Part shown: positions 16,689-25,211 of the stretch, one piece after another
Numbering within the stretch: the first letter of the stretch is position 1
Layout of the letters: every line of letters starts with the position of its first letter
Source of the DNA: CAHJXG01 sp964235485
Lineage (GTDB): Bacteria > Pseudomonadota > Alphaproteobacteria > Acetobacterales > Acetobacteraceae
Reading direction: 5' to 3'
NCBI GenBank assembly: GCA_964235485.1
Contig: CAXSAZ010000022.1
Span: 6,893-70,892 of the forward strand
DNA: 64,000 bases
Notes under the pieces: model-generated
What the model was told of the DNA's origin: nothing
Seen by the model: only the letters and a program-made list of their open reading frames with translations
Databases searched by the model: none
Program-made: the position numbers and the translations under genes

Positions 16689-18033
16689 GCTCGGGTACCC
16701 CCGCGTTCGGGTTGGCCGGGTCGAACTGCTTGCGCAGCCCGGCCCAGCAATCCTGGTAATCCTGCTGCAACTGCGGCGCCGTGGCCGCGAACTGTGTCAC
16801 GCGCTGGCGGTGCCGGCTCTCGAACATGAAGGCCATGGTGCCGGCGAGCTTGTGCGGGCCAAGCTCCACGGTGCTGGCCCGCGCAAAGGCGTCCGCGTCG
16901 GGGCCGTGCGGCAGCATGGCGTTGTGCAGGGAGAAGCCGCCGGGCACGAAGCCATGGGGCTTCGCGTCATACTGGCCGTAGATCAGGCCCATGAACTCGC
17001 TCATGCAGTTCATGTGATACCAGGGCGGGCGGAAGGTGTTTTCCGCCACCATCCAGCGGTCGGGGAAGCAGACGAAATCGACGTTGGCGGTGCCGGGCGT
17101 CTCGGAGGGCGCGGTCAGCACGGTGAAGATGCTGGGGTCGGCGTGGTCGAACAGCAGCGGCCCCACGGGGGAGAAGCGGCGGAGGTCGTACTTGTACGGC
17201 GCGTAGTTGCCGTGCCAAGCCACGACATCGAGCGGGCTTTGGTTGATGTCGGCAGCCCACAACGCGCCGCCCTGCTTCACGAACAAGCGGGACGGGGTTT
17301 CGTGGTCCTCATAGGCCGCCACGGGGGTCATGAAGTCGCGCGGGTTGGCCAGGCAGTTGGCGCCGATGGGGCCGCGCTCCGGCAGGGTGAAGGCGCCGCC
17401 GTAGTTCTCGCACACGTAGCCGCGGGACGGGCCGCCGGGCAACTCCGCCCGGAACTTGACCCCGCGCGGGATCACGGCGATTTCGCCGGGTTCGAGGCCG
17501 ATCACGCCGAACTCGGTGCACAAGCGCAGCCGGCCCTGCTCCGGCACGATCAGCAGCTCGCCGTCCGCGTTGTAGAAGTACTCGTCCTGCATGGAGCGGG
17601 TCGCGGCGTAGATGTGGGCGCCCATGCCGGCCTGGGCGTCCGCGTCCCCGGCGGTGGTGATCGTGCGGATGCCCTCGATGAACGAGGTCGGCTGATCCGG
17701 CAACGGCAGCGGGTCCCAGCGCATCGGGGCGGGCGGCATGGCGACCTCGGCGCAAGGCGCGGTATGCCACATCCCGGCGTCGGCCGGGCGGAACCGGCCC
17801 CAATGCCGCACGGTCGGGCGGATGCGATACAGCCAGGACCGCTCGTTGCTGGCGCGGGGCGCGGTGAAGGGGCTGCCGCTGAGCTGCTCGGCGTATAGGC
17901 CGTAGGGACATCGCTGCGGCGAGTTGCGCCCGACCGGCAGCGCGCCGGGCAGCGCCTCGGTCTCGAAACCGTTGCCGAAGCCGGTCTGGTAGGCGTGGGT
18001 CAGCCCCGCCTCGGTGGTCCGCATCACGTTCAC
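16678..18033 (-). CDS. hmgA: Homogentisate 1,2-dioxygenase
   Basis: A 451-residue ring-cleaving iron dioxygenase. The N-terminus has YQTGFGNGFETEALPGALP and NSPQRCPYGLYAEQLSG, which are family signatures. Iron ligands lie in PPWYHMNCMSEFMGL (His, Glu) and LHNAMLPHGPD (His). It converts homogentisate to maleylacetoacetate. It overlaps fahA by eleven bases and the DUF2783 gene by four bases. A maleylacetoacetate isomerase gene is not seen in the window. Confidence 0.97.
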   Translation of the reverse strand: MNVMRTTEAGLTHAYQTGFGNGFETEALPGALPVGRNSPQRCPYGLYAEQLSGSPFTAPRASNERSWLYRIRPTVRHWGRFRPADAGMWHTAPCAEVAMPPAPMRWDPLPLPDQPTSFIEGIRTITTAGDADAQAGMGAHIYAATRSMQDEYFYNADGELLIVPEQGRLRLCTEFGVIGLEPGEIAVIPRGVKFRAELPGGPSRGYVCENYGGAFTLPERGPIGANCLANPRDFMTPVAAYEDHETPSRLFVKQGGALWAADINQSPLDVVAWHGNYAPYKYDLRRFSPVGPLLFDHADPSIFTVLTAPSETPGTANVDFVCFPDRWMVAENTFRPPWYHMNCMSEFMGLIYGQYDAKPHGFVPGGFSLHNAMLPHGPDADAFARASTVELGPHKLAGTMAFMFESRHRQRVTQFAATAPQLQQDYQDCWAGLRKQFDPANPNAGVPEHGR

Positions 18034-18230
18034 GATCCTGCCTCCGCGGATTGGGCGACCTGGATGGCGTCGAGCACCACGCCGTCGTCGCCGATGTGGT
18101 TGGCCAGCAACAGCACCAAGGCCGCGTCCAGGCGGCGGGACGCGGCCGGGTCCAGCCCGTCATGCGCCGCCACCAGCGCCGCGAACACGCCATCGGGGTC
18201 GGCGAGCCGGGGCGTCATGTCGAGTGGCAT
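18030..18230 (-). CDS. DUF2783 domain-containing small protein
   Basis: A 66-residue acidic helical protein with the pattern DPDGVFAALVAAHDGL followed by LDAALVLLLANHIGDD, which I recognise as DUF2783. Function is unknown. Family members commonly sit next to FAD monooxygenase and homogentisate genes in alphaproteobacteria, as here. The ATG overlaps the stop of the FAD gene (TGATG) and its own stop overlaps hmgA, so it is firmly part of the operon. It may be an accessory subunit of the oxygenase. Confidence 0.8.
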   Translation of the reverse strand: MPLDMTPRLADPDGVFAALVAAHDGLDPAASRRLDAALVLLLANHIGDDGVVLDAIQVAQSAEAGS

Positions 18231-19846
18231 CAGGCGACCCGTTCCAGCACGGCCGAGGCGGCGGCGTGCCCCATGGCGTGGCGGGTGGCGGCGGACACGC
18301 GGTTTCGGTCAAAGCGGTGGAACAGCGCCGAAACGTGCCCATCCGGGCGCAGCAGCACGCAGGCGCCGGGCGACGCGCCGTAGCGCCGCGCTGCGAGGCC
18401 CCGCACATCATGCAGCGCGTCCGGCGCAATGCGGACCGTTCGGAGGCCGGGGATGCCGGGCGTCGCCGGGCCGCCGAACGCCAGCAGCGTGAAGCCCGGC
18501 CCGGCGGCGTGACGCAGCAGCCAGTCCGGACGGCCCGCCAAGGACATGGGCGCGTCCACGGCCGGAGTGCCCGGCAGCAGGCAGCCCGGCCAATCGTCGC
18601 TGTCCCTCGCGTTCAAGGGGCTGTCCAGCAGGTGCGCGGGGCGGGACAAACGGCCTGAGTTGACCAGGGGCCGCGCGAACGGGTGCCGCGCCGCGAGCGT
18701 CAGCACCGCGTCGCGATAGGCGCGGGCGGCATCGGTCTTGGGCGTGATGAAGTCGGTGGCGCGGGTGCTGTGCCCGATGTTCTCGTCGGCAGCCGCGATG
18801 CGCTCGGCGTCGTAGCTGCCGATCAGCGCCGGGCCGGCGGTGCCATGGATCATCGCCGCGAGCTTCCAACCCAGGTTGTCCGCGTCCTGCACCCCGCCGT
18901 TGCCGCCGCGGGCGCCGAAGGGGCTGACCTGGTGGGCGCTGTCGCCCACGAACACCACGCGGCCATGCACGAACCGCTCCAGCCGGCGGCAGCGGAAAGT
19001 ATAGACGCTGACCCATTCCAGCTCGAACGGCACGTCCGGTCCCAGCATGGCCTGCACCCGGGGGACCACACGCTCCGGCCGGCGCTCCTCCTCCGGGTCG
19101 GCGTCCCAGCCGAGTTGCAGGTCGATGCGCCACACGTTGTCCGGCTGCTTGTGCAGCAGGGCGGATTGGCGGCGGTGGAACGGCGGGTCGAACCAGAACC
19201 GCCGCTCGCTCGGGAACGGGGCCTGCATCACCACGTCGGCGATCAGGAAGCGGTCGCGGAAGGACTTGCCCACGAACGGCAGGCCGAGGCACTGCCGCAC
19301 GGTGCTGCGCGCCCCGTCCGCGGCGAGCAGCCAATCTGCGGTCAGGGCATACGGCCCCGCCGGGGTGTCCACCGTGACCACGGTACCGTCCGCCCGGCTG
19401 TCCACCGCCGCCACCGCGTGCCGCCAACGCAGGTCCACGAGGCCGGTGGCCTGGCACGCCTCGACCAGCCATTCCTCCGCGTAGTACTGCTGCAGGTTGA
19501 TGAAGGCCGGGTATTCGTGCCCGTCCTCCGGCAGCAGGTCGAAGTCGAACAACTGGCGCTCGCCGAAGAACACCCGGCCGGTGTTCCAGGTGACGCCTTT
19601 CTCCAGCATCCGGGAGCCGAGACCCAGCCGACCGTAGATTTCCAGCGTGCGCTTGGCGAAGCAGATTGCCCGTGACCCGGTGCTCACGGTGTCGTCGTCG
19701 TCCAGCACCACCACGGGCACGCCGCGCTGCGCCAGGTCCAGCGCCAGGGTCAGCCCGACCAACCCGCCGCCCGCCACCACCGCCGGGTGATGCGCCGTGC
19801 CCGAGGGAAGCGGCGCAGCGGCGTAGCGGGGGGCGGCCTGCGGCAT
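18230..19846 (-). CDS. FAD-dependent aromatic monooxygenase (MhpA/PheA type)
   Basis: A 538-residue class A flavoprotein hydroxylase. The dinucleotide fold is VVAGGGLVGLTLALDLA near residue 22. The middle DG motif is LLAADGARSTVR, and VFVGDSAHQVSPFGARGGNGG is the FAD ribityl-binding GD motif. The C-terminal thioredoxin-like domain is present. In this operon it probably hydroxylates a phenolic acid on the way to homogentisate, but the substrate is inference. ATG 19846 shares a base with the stop of the MBL gene. Confidence 0.85.
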   Translation of the reverse strand: MPQAAPRYAAAPLPSGTAHHPAVVAGGGLVGLTLALDLAQRGVPVVVLDDDDTVSTGSRAICFAKRTLEIYGRLGLGSRMLEKGVTWNTGRVFFGERQLFDFDLLPEDGHEYPAFINLQQYYAEEWLVEACQATGLVDLRWRHAVAAVDSRADGTVVTVDTPAGPYALTADWLLAADGARSTVRQCLGLPFVGKSFRDRFLIADVVMQAPFPSERRFWFDPPFHRRQSALLHKQPDNVWRIDLQLGWDADPEEERRPERVVPRVQAMLGPDVPFELEWVSVYTFRCRRLERFVHGRVVFVGDSAHQVSPFGARGGNGGVQDADNLGWKLAAMIHGTAGPALIGSYDAERIAAADENIGHSTRATDFITPKTDAARAYRDAVLTLAARHPFARPLVNSGRLSRPAHLLDSPLNARDSDDWPGCLLPGTPAVDAPMSLAGRPDWLLRHAAGPGFTLLAFGGPATPGIPGLRTVRIAPDALHDVRGLAARRYGASPGACVLLRPDGHVSALFHRFDRNRVSAATRHAMGHAAASAVLERVA

Positions 19847-20835
19847 CAGCGCGTCCCGGGCGCGCCGTCCGCCGGCAGGGCAGCCGCGCCCTGCTCCAGC
19901 GCCCGCCACATCTCCACGTCGCGCTCGGCGGTCCAGATGCGCGGGTGGTCGAGGCCGCGCGCCTCGTCATGCGCGCGGGTCACATTGAAGGGCATACAGT
20001 GCTCGAAGATCACCCAATGCCCGTATTTGGGCCGCATGGCCGCCATCGCCTGGTCATACACCTCCTTCAGCCCGGCGCCGCCGGCGGAGGCACGCTGCAC
20101 GACGGCGAACAGGTCGGCGGTGAAGGCGCGGGTGCCCTCGATGGCCTCCCGGCACTCGGCGGCGTTGCGCAAGGCCCGGCCGCGCCCGGGCACCAGCGCC
20201 TCCGCCCCCAGCGCCTCCACGGCGGCGAGCGTCGCGGGCCAGTCGGCGAAGTGCGCGTCGCCGCAATACGGGGTCGCGCCGAACTCCACCACGTCGCCGC
20301 TGAACAGCACCCGCTCCTTCGGCAGCCAGACCACCGTGTCGCCGGCGGTGTGGCTGCGCCCGATGTGGATGACCTGCACCTCGCGGGCGCCGAGATGCAG
20401 CGTCATGCGCTTGTGGAAGGTGAGCGTCGGCCAGGTCAGCCCGGGGATGCTGTCCCGCCCGCGGAACAGCCGGGGAAAGCGGCCGATCTCGCTGTCGGCG
20501 TCCTGCTGCCCGCGCTCCGCGATCATGTCCCGGCACACGTCGGAGGCGATGATCTCCGCGCCCTTGTAGGCGCTGGCGCCCAGCACCCGCACGGCGTGGT
20601 AGTGGGACAGGACGACGTGGCGGACCGGCTTGTCCGTCACGCCGCGGATGCGGGCGAGCACGTCCTGGGCCATGGAGGGCGTCGCCTGCGCGTCCACCAC
20701 CAATACACTGTTGTCGCCGACCACGACGCCGCTGTTCGGGTCGCCCTCCGCCGTGTAGCCGAACAAGCCCGGCGCCAGCTCGTCGAAGCTGACGGTCTTG
20801 TCCGCGAGGTCGTTGGTGCTGGCAAAGCCGGACAT
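19846..20835 (-). CDS. MBL-fold protein with altered metal motif
   Basis: A 329-residue metallo-beta-lactamase fold protein, first gene of the homogentisate operon. After the strand DNSVLVVDAQATP, the HxHxDH position reads SHYHAVRVLGA. The aspartate and third histidine are therefore Val and Arg. Later ligands are present: HIGRSHTAGD and FSGDVVEF. It could be a one-metal or non-hydrolytic member. It may open a ring-cleavage or lactone intermediate, which is only inference. ATG 20835 follows a strong GGAGGG site that lies inside a hairpin; a longer frame to 20961 lacks such support. Confidence 0.8.
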   Translation of the reverse strand: MSGFASTNDLADKTVSFDELAPGLFGYTAEGDPNSGVVVGDNSVLVVDAQATPSMAQDVLARIRGVTDKPVRHVVLSHYHAVRVLGASAYKGAEIIASDVCRDMIAERGQQDADSEIGRFPRLFRGRDSIPGLTWPTLTFHKRMTLHLGAREVQVIHIGRSHTAGDTVVWLPKERVLFSGDVVEFGATPYCGDAHFADWPATLAAVEALGAEALVPGRGRALRNAAECREAIEGTRAFTADLFAVVQRASAGGAGLKEVYDQAMAAMRPKYGHWVIFEHCMPFNVTRAHDEARGLDHPRIWTAERDVEMWRALEQGAAALPADGAPGTR

Positions 20836-20841
20836 TTTGCG

Positions 20842-20878
20842 CCCTCCGTGGCCTGGCCGCACGGTAGGCCAGGGAGGG
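20842..20878 (-). promoter_or_regulatory. Hairpin sequestering the Shine-Dalgarno of the homogentisate operon
   Basis: In the transcript CCCTCC (20878-20873) can pair with GGAGGG (20847-20842), the ribosome site six bases before ATG 20835. A second six-pair stem CTGGCC/GGCCAG sits above it with an eight-base loop, and a five-base bulge lies on the 3' side. All twelve pairs are Watson-Crick. Such a structure would block initiation until it is opened. Whether it is regulated is unknown. Confidence 0.55.
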
Positions 20879-20995
20879 GCCGGATTCAACTCACGGGTCT
20901 GCGCTGCCTGGGGACGGCTGGCCGGGGGCGCGGAGCCAACCAACCATCTGGCCGTTCGCAACCGTCGCCTCCACGCCTTCTGGTGGCAGCAGGAT

Positions 20996-21373
20996 CTATT
21001 GAAGACGGATTTCTGCCTGGATCGCGTCGGCAGTCACGCGCAAAGCGCCCTGCCTCGTTGTCCAGACCGGGGCTTCATCCCGCGCCACCAGACCGGCACT
21101 TTCCAGAACCGTCACGTCCTCATGCACCCGGCGATACTGCCGCCCCAACGCCCGCGCCAGCGCGCTGATCGAGGGTTCAGGGTGCGCGTGCAGGTGCCGC
21201 AACAGGCGGTAGCGTTCCCCGGTCATGATCGAGGCCAAGCCCTCCCAGCTTTGGAAAGACAGCACCCGCTCATGCACCGCCTCGCCACGCTCCGCTCGCT
21301 CGACGGCATCAAGGAACGCGGCGGCGTCATCCTCCGCCGTGCCGCCCACGACGATTTTCATGTCCTCGCTCAT
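20996..21373 (-). CDS. tumA: TumA-type antitoxin / HVO_A0114-like winged-helix protein
   Basis: A 125-residue protein. The N-terminal part is short and acidic, and the C-terminal winged-helix domain reads ITGERYRLLRHLHAHPEPSISALARALGRQYRRVHEDVTVLESAGLV, given here as a description of residues about 48-94. It matches the antitoxin partner of TumE (DUF6516) toxins by size and order, with the toxin first. The ATG overlaps the tumE stop (ATGA). It probably neutralises TumE and represses the pair. Confidence 0.8.
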   Translation of the reverse strand: MSEDMKIVVGGTAEDDAAAFLDAVERAERGEAVHERVLSFQSWEGLASIMTGERYRLLRHLHAHPEPSISALARALGRQYRRVHEDVTVLESAGLVARDEAPVWTTRQGALRVTADAIQAEIRLQ

Positions 21374-21663
21374 AGCTTGCTCCCTCGCAGTTGGCGCACG
21401 TCCGCCAGGAAATCCGCCAGCATCTGACGGAAGGACGTGAACGCATAAGCTTCCTCGCGGGTGCCATAGTGCCGATGGTCGCCTTTGCCCGCCTCGTTGT
21501 CGTAGCCAACCAGCCGCTGCCCGCCGTTGCCGTAGAAAAGTGAGTACTTGAACAGATGCACCGATCCCGGAACGGCGGCGGGCACCTGCCAAAGCTTCAA
21601 TTCCAAGACCGCCCCATCATCGTAGCGGCGCTTGCGATGAAGGATCAGCGTGGCCTTCGGCAT
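21370..21663 (-). CDS. tumE: TumE-type toxin (DUF6516)
   Basis: A 97-residue protein with the DUF6516/TumE pattern: an opening strand LILHRKRRYDDGAVLELKLW, the block KYSLFYGNGGQRLVGYDNE and KGDHRHYG. These blocks define the family found next to HVO_A0114-like regulators. The biochemical target is not readable from sequence. The short leader and the palindrome 26-44 bases upstream suggest tight autoregulation. It sits as a small island between the homogentisate operon and a glycosyltransferase. Confidence 0.82.
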   Translation of the reverse strand: MPKATLILHRKRRYDDGAVLELKLWQVPAAVPGSVHLFKYSLFYGNGGQRLVGYDNEAGKGDHRHYGTREEAYAFTSFRQMLADFLADVRQLRGSKL

Positions 21664-21688
21664 AGGACGTATGGTGACACAGACGTTC

Positions 21689-21707
21689 TATGTCGTCAAT
21701 TGACATA
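21689..21707. promoter_or_regulatory. Nested palindromic operator upstream of tumE
   Basis: TATGTC (21689-21694) and GACATA (21702-21707) form six-base inverted arms around a centre that is itself a perfect ten-base palindrome, GTCAATTGAC (21695-21704). On the minus strand TTGACG overlaps the site and could be a -35 box; I find no good -10. A dimeric winged-helix TumA is the obvious candidate binder. Confidence 0.5.
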
Positions 21708-21721
21708 AACTTTTGGCGCGC

Positions 21722-22612
21722 TCAGGCCCGCCGCGGCTGCTGCCCGTCCCAGAAATCCCGGAGATAGGTGTCGGGCACCGCGTCGTTCTCGGCCAGCAGC
21801 GCCTCATGCCGCCCTTCCTCGAAGACCTTCAACCAAACCTGTTGGCTCGCATTCCCACCACGGGCGACCCGCCGCAGGAAGTCCGCTTCGGACTTGAACT
21901 GGAAGTGCGCCACGTAGGCGGTCGCCAGCGCATGGTCCTGGAAGCCGGGGCGGCCCACGAGTGCGAGCGCCCGCTCCGGCCACTTGTCCGTGTAGTGCAG
22001 GAGCGGCACGCCGAGCACGTCGCAGACGCGGAGGCCAGGGAGGCAGTAGTCGTCCCAGAAATGCCAGAACGCAGGTGCGCCCGCATCGAACCTGGGCCGT
22101 ACCTTCTGCGGATCGGCGAAGCTTGCCCGGACGAAGTTCTTGGTATGGCAGTTCACCCGGCAGTTCCGGCGGGTCAGGCCCATCAGGACGCTGCCGGGCT
22201 GGCGCGTCCGACGCCCGCCTGCTCCGTAGAAAACCCAATTGAAGTAAACTGCGTCGAAGCGCGCCTCCAGGGGCGCCATGAAGCGGGGCAGATCGTTGTG
22301 CCCCTTGATGACCAAGAACTCGTCGATGTCGAGGAAGCAGAGCCATTCGGTTTCGAAGCGGCGTTCCGATAAGAAGTGGAGATACATGTGCACCTGGCGG
22401 CCTTTGCTGGGGTGCCAGTGCCAATACGTGACGAACGGGCGGGGACCGTCCAGGTGCGGGCCAATGGCCTCCTTGAGCGTGCTGGCATCGTCGTCGTTCG
22501 AGTAAAGGTAAACGTGGTCGATGCCGATGACGCGGTGGTAGTCCAGCCATTCCAGAATATCGTTCTCTTCCCAGCGCGCGCAGGCGACCAGCGAGAATTT
22601 GTGCTTCGGCAT
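21722..22612 (-). CDS. Glycosyltransferase family 92/GT2-like protein
   Basis: A 296-residue cytoplasmic protein starting MPKHKFSLVACARWEENDILEWLDYHRVIGIDHVYLYSNDD (residues 1-41, described by position), the opening of GT92-like (DUF23) transferases. The acceptor and metal motif FLDIDEFLVIKG near residues 100-111 contains the DxD. RVNCHTKNFVR and PLLHYTDKWPE are typical later blocks. It probably adds a sugar to a surface glycan. The start at 22612 is chosen over a longer frame to 22744. It is monocistronic and divergent from the ligase gene. Confidence 0.85.
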   Translation of the reverse strand: MPKHKFSLVACARWEENDILEWLDYHRVIGIDHVYLYSNDDDASTLKEAIGPHLDGPRPFVTYWHWHPSKGRQVHMYLHFLSERRFETEWLCFLDIDEFLVIKGHNDLPRFMAPLEARFDAVYFNWVFYGAGGRRTRQPGSVLMGLTRRNCRVNCHTKNFVRASFADPQKVRPRFDAGAPAFWHFWDDYCLPGLRVCDVLGVPLLHYTDKWPERALALVGRPGFQDHALATAYVAHFQFKSEADFLRRVARGGNASQQVWLKVFEEGRHEALLAENDAVPDTYLRDFWDGQQPRRA

Positions 22613-22812
22613 CAAGCAATCCCTGGGAGTCCTCCCCGCCGACCCCGGGCGGACATTTCGGATCAACACTTGATTCGCCGGCGTCGTCAAGCAGGGTTGA
22701 CGCCACGGGAAGGCGGCGACCCTGGGCCGCAACGCTCGTGACACCGCGGCCCGACCCGGCCATCCTGGGCCATCGCCGCACCCAGACGGCTTCTTCGGTC
22801 AGGAAACGCCCC

Positions 22813-24456
22813 ATGCTCGGTTTGATGCAATCGCAGCCGCTGCTGATCTCCTCCATCATCACCCACGCCGCCCGCCACCACGGAGAGGCGGAAGTCGTGT
22901 CCCGTACAACCGAGGGCGCGATCCACCGCACCACCTATGCCGGGATTGAGCGGCGCGCCCGCACCCTGGCCCGTGCGCTGCTGCGGCTCGGCGTGCGGCC
23001 GGCGGACCGGGTGGCCACGCTCGCCTGGAATGGGCACCGGCACTTGGAGCTTTACTACGCGGTGTCGGGCATGGGGTCGGTCATCCACACGGTGAACCCG
23101 CGCCTGTCGCCCGACGACATCGCCTTTGTGCTGAACGACGCCGCGAGCGGCCTCGTGTTCGCCGATACCAGCTTCGTCCCGCTGCTCGCCGCGGTGGCGC
23201 CGCTCGTCCCCGGTGTGTGCGCCTTTGTCTTGCTCGCGGACCCGGCGGACATGCCGGAGGTGGCGCTGGCGCCGGGCCAGCAACTGCTGTGCTACGAGAC
23301 GCTGCTGGCCGACGCCGACGACGACTTCGCCTGGCCGCTGCTCGACGAGGCGGAGGCGAGCGCGCTGTGCTACACCTCCGGCACCACGGGGCGGCCCAAG
23401 GGCGTGCTTTACAGCCATCGCAGCACCCTGATCCACGCCTACGCGGTCAACCTGCCGGACGTGTTCGGATTGCGCAGCATCGACCGCGTGCTGCCGGTGG
23501 TGCCGATGTTCCACGTCAACGCCTGGGGCATCCCCTATGCCGCGCCGATGGTGGGCGCGAGCCTCGTCATGCCCGGGCGCCACCTGGACGGCGCCAGCCT
23601 GGAGGCGCTGATGAACGGGGAGCGGGTCACGATGTCGGCCGGGGTGCCGACGGTGTGGATGGGGCTGCTGCAGCACCTGCGCGCGGCCGGGGGGCGGCTC
23701 GACAGCCTGCAGCGCCTGGTGTGCGGCGGGTCGGCCTGCCCGCCCATGCTGATCGACACCTTTGCGCGGGACTACGGGGTGAAGGTGGACCACGCCTGGG
23801 GGATGACGGAATGCAGCCCGCTCGGCACCTACAACAGCCCGAAGCCCAGCACCGCCGCCCTGGCGCCGGAGGAGGCCCAGGCCCTGCAGTACAAGCAGGG
23901 CCGCGCCGTGCCCGGCCTCGACTTCAAGATCGTGGACGACGCGGGCACGGAGCTGCCCTGGGACGGCGCGACCTTCGGCAACCTCCTGGTGCGCGGCCCC
24001 TGGGTGACGCGGCGCTACCTCAACGCGGACGCCGACGCCGCCGACGCGGAGGGTTGGTTCGCCACGGGGGACGTGGCCACCATCGACCGGCACGGCCTGA
24101 TGGAGATCACCGACCGCACCAAGGACATCGTGAAGTCCGGCGGCGAGTGGATCAGCTCCATCCAGCTTGAGAACATCGCGGTGGACCACCCCGACGTGGC
24201 CGAGGCCGCCATTGTCGGCGCGCGCCACCCGAAGTGGGACGAGCGCCCGCTCTTGATCGTCGTGCCCAAGCCCGGGCGCAGCATCGACGGGGCGGCGCTG
24301 CTCGCCTTCTACGCGGGCAAGGTCGCCAAGTGGTGGACGCCGGACGAGGTAGTGGTGGTCGAGCAGTTGCCGCACACCGCGACGGGCAAGCTGAACAAGC
24401 TGGCGCTGCGCCAGCAGTTCCGCGATTACAAGCTGGCGTCGACAGCAGCGGATTAG
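22813..24456 (+). CDS. Acyl-CoA ligase, 3-(methylthio)propionyl-CoA ligase (DmdB)-like
   Basis: A 547-residue AMP-forming ligase. The start MLGLMQSQPLLISSIITHA and the following VVSRTTEGAIHR are characteristic of the DmdB/medium-chain fatty acyl-CoA ligase group. Motifs are YTSGTTGRPKGV and WGMTECSP, and the C-terminal domain has TDRTKDIVKSGGEWIS and TATGKLNK with the catalytic lysine. It activates a short or medium carboxylic acid to its CoA thioester. True substrate is uncertain, as many relatives act on ordinary fatty acids. Its TAG stop interlocks with the convergent gene's stop. Confidence 0.88.
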   Translation: MLGLMQSQPLLISSIITHAARHHGEAEVVSRTTEGAIHRTTYAGIERRARTLARALLRLGVRPADRVATLAWNGHRHLELYYAVSGMGSVIHTVNPRLSPDDIAFVLNDAASGLVFADTSFVPLLAAVAPLVPGVCAFVLLADPADMPEVALAPGQQLLCYETLLADADDDFAWPLLDEAEASALCYTSGTTGRPKGVLYSHRSTLIHAYAVNLPDVFGLRSIDRVLPVVPMFHVNAWGIPYAAPMVGASLVMPGRHLDGASLEALMNGERVTMSAGVPTVWMGLLQHLRAAGGRLDSLQRLVCGGSACPPMLIDTFARDYGVKVDHAWGMTECSPLGTYNSPKPSTAALAPEEAQALQYKQGRAVPGLDFKIVDDAGTELPWDGATFGNLLVRGPWVTRRYLNADADAADAEGWFATGDVATIDRHGLMEITDRTKDIVKSGGEWISSIQLENIAVDHPDVAEAAIVGARHPKWDERPLLIVVPKPGRSIDGAALLAFYAGKVAKWWTPDEVVVVEQLPHTATGKLNKLALRQQFRDYKLASTAAD

Positions 24457-25145
24457 CGGCGCAGCGGCGGGAGCTGCACCAAAACGCGGCCCGGCGCCGG
24501 GGCGAAGGCGCCGAAGGAGAACTCGACCGGCGGCAGCGCGGCGTAGGTGCTGCCGGGCGGCGGCCACACGCCGTAGGGGCTGGCCGGCGCCGCGGGCGCG
24601 CCCTTGGCACCCATCGGCGTCATCACCCGGCCGAACACCCGGCGCTGATAGTCCTCCCCGCGGTCGGCGTTGGCGGAATGGTAGTTCGCCGTCGCCAGGC
24701 TCCAATCGTTGGTTTGCCGGTAAAGCGCCGACAGGAAGCGCGCGGCGTAGCGGGCGTTGGCCGCCGGGTCGAACGCTTCGTCCAGGCTGGAAAAGGCCGT
24801 GGGATGGTGCAGGAGGTTGACCTGCATACAGCCCACGTCGATGGAACGGACGCCGCGGGCCTGCCAAACGCGCACGGCCTCGACCGCCTGATCCTTGCTG
24901 TCGAAAAAGAAGCCCGCGCCCTCCACGTTGATCGTCCAGGGCCAGGCGCGCACCTGCTTGGTTGCGGGGTCCAGCCGGCCGCTTTCCACGCGGGAGATCG
25001 CGGGCATCAGCTTGTCCGGGATGCGCGGCGCCTTTTGCGCGGCGGCGATGGCGACCTCGCAGGCGGCATAAGGGGCGTCCGGCTCGGCCCGGGCGGGGGC
25101 GGCGGCCAGGGTAATCGCCAAGGCGGCAACGGCTTTCCCGATCAT
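24453..25145 (-). CDS. Exported lytic transglycosylase
   Basis: A 230-residue exported protein (signal MIGKAVAALAITLAAAPARA). The SLT-like domain has AISRVESGRLDPATK with the catalytic Glu near residue 53, then GCMQVNLLHHPTAF and YHSANADRGEDY. This layout is that of lytic murein transglycosylases, which cut peptidoglycan glycan strands. The N-terminal frame can extend to 25178, but the signal peptide argues for 25145. The C-terminus is proline-rich. It may open the wall for an envelope assembly, but no such system is adjacent. Confidence 0.85.
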   Translation of the reverse strand: MIGKAVAALAITLAAAPARAEPDAPYAACEVAIAAAQKAPRIPDKLMPAISRVESGRLDPATKQVRAWPWTINVEGAGFFFDSKDQAVEAVRVWQARGVRSIDVGCMQVNLLHHPTAFSSLDEAFDPAANARYAARFLSALYRQTNDWSLATANYHSANADRGEDYQRRVFGRVMTPMGAKGAPAAPASPYGVWPPPGSTYAALPPVEFSFGAFAPAPGRVLVQLPPLRR

Positions 25146-25211
25146 TCGATGCGATGCAGTTCCAAAATGCCGGGCCACCGCTTACAGCATCGGCGGGCGG
25201 GACGCCACCGT

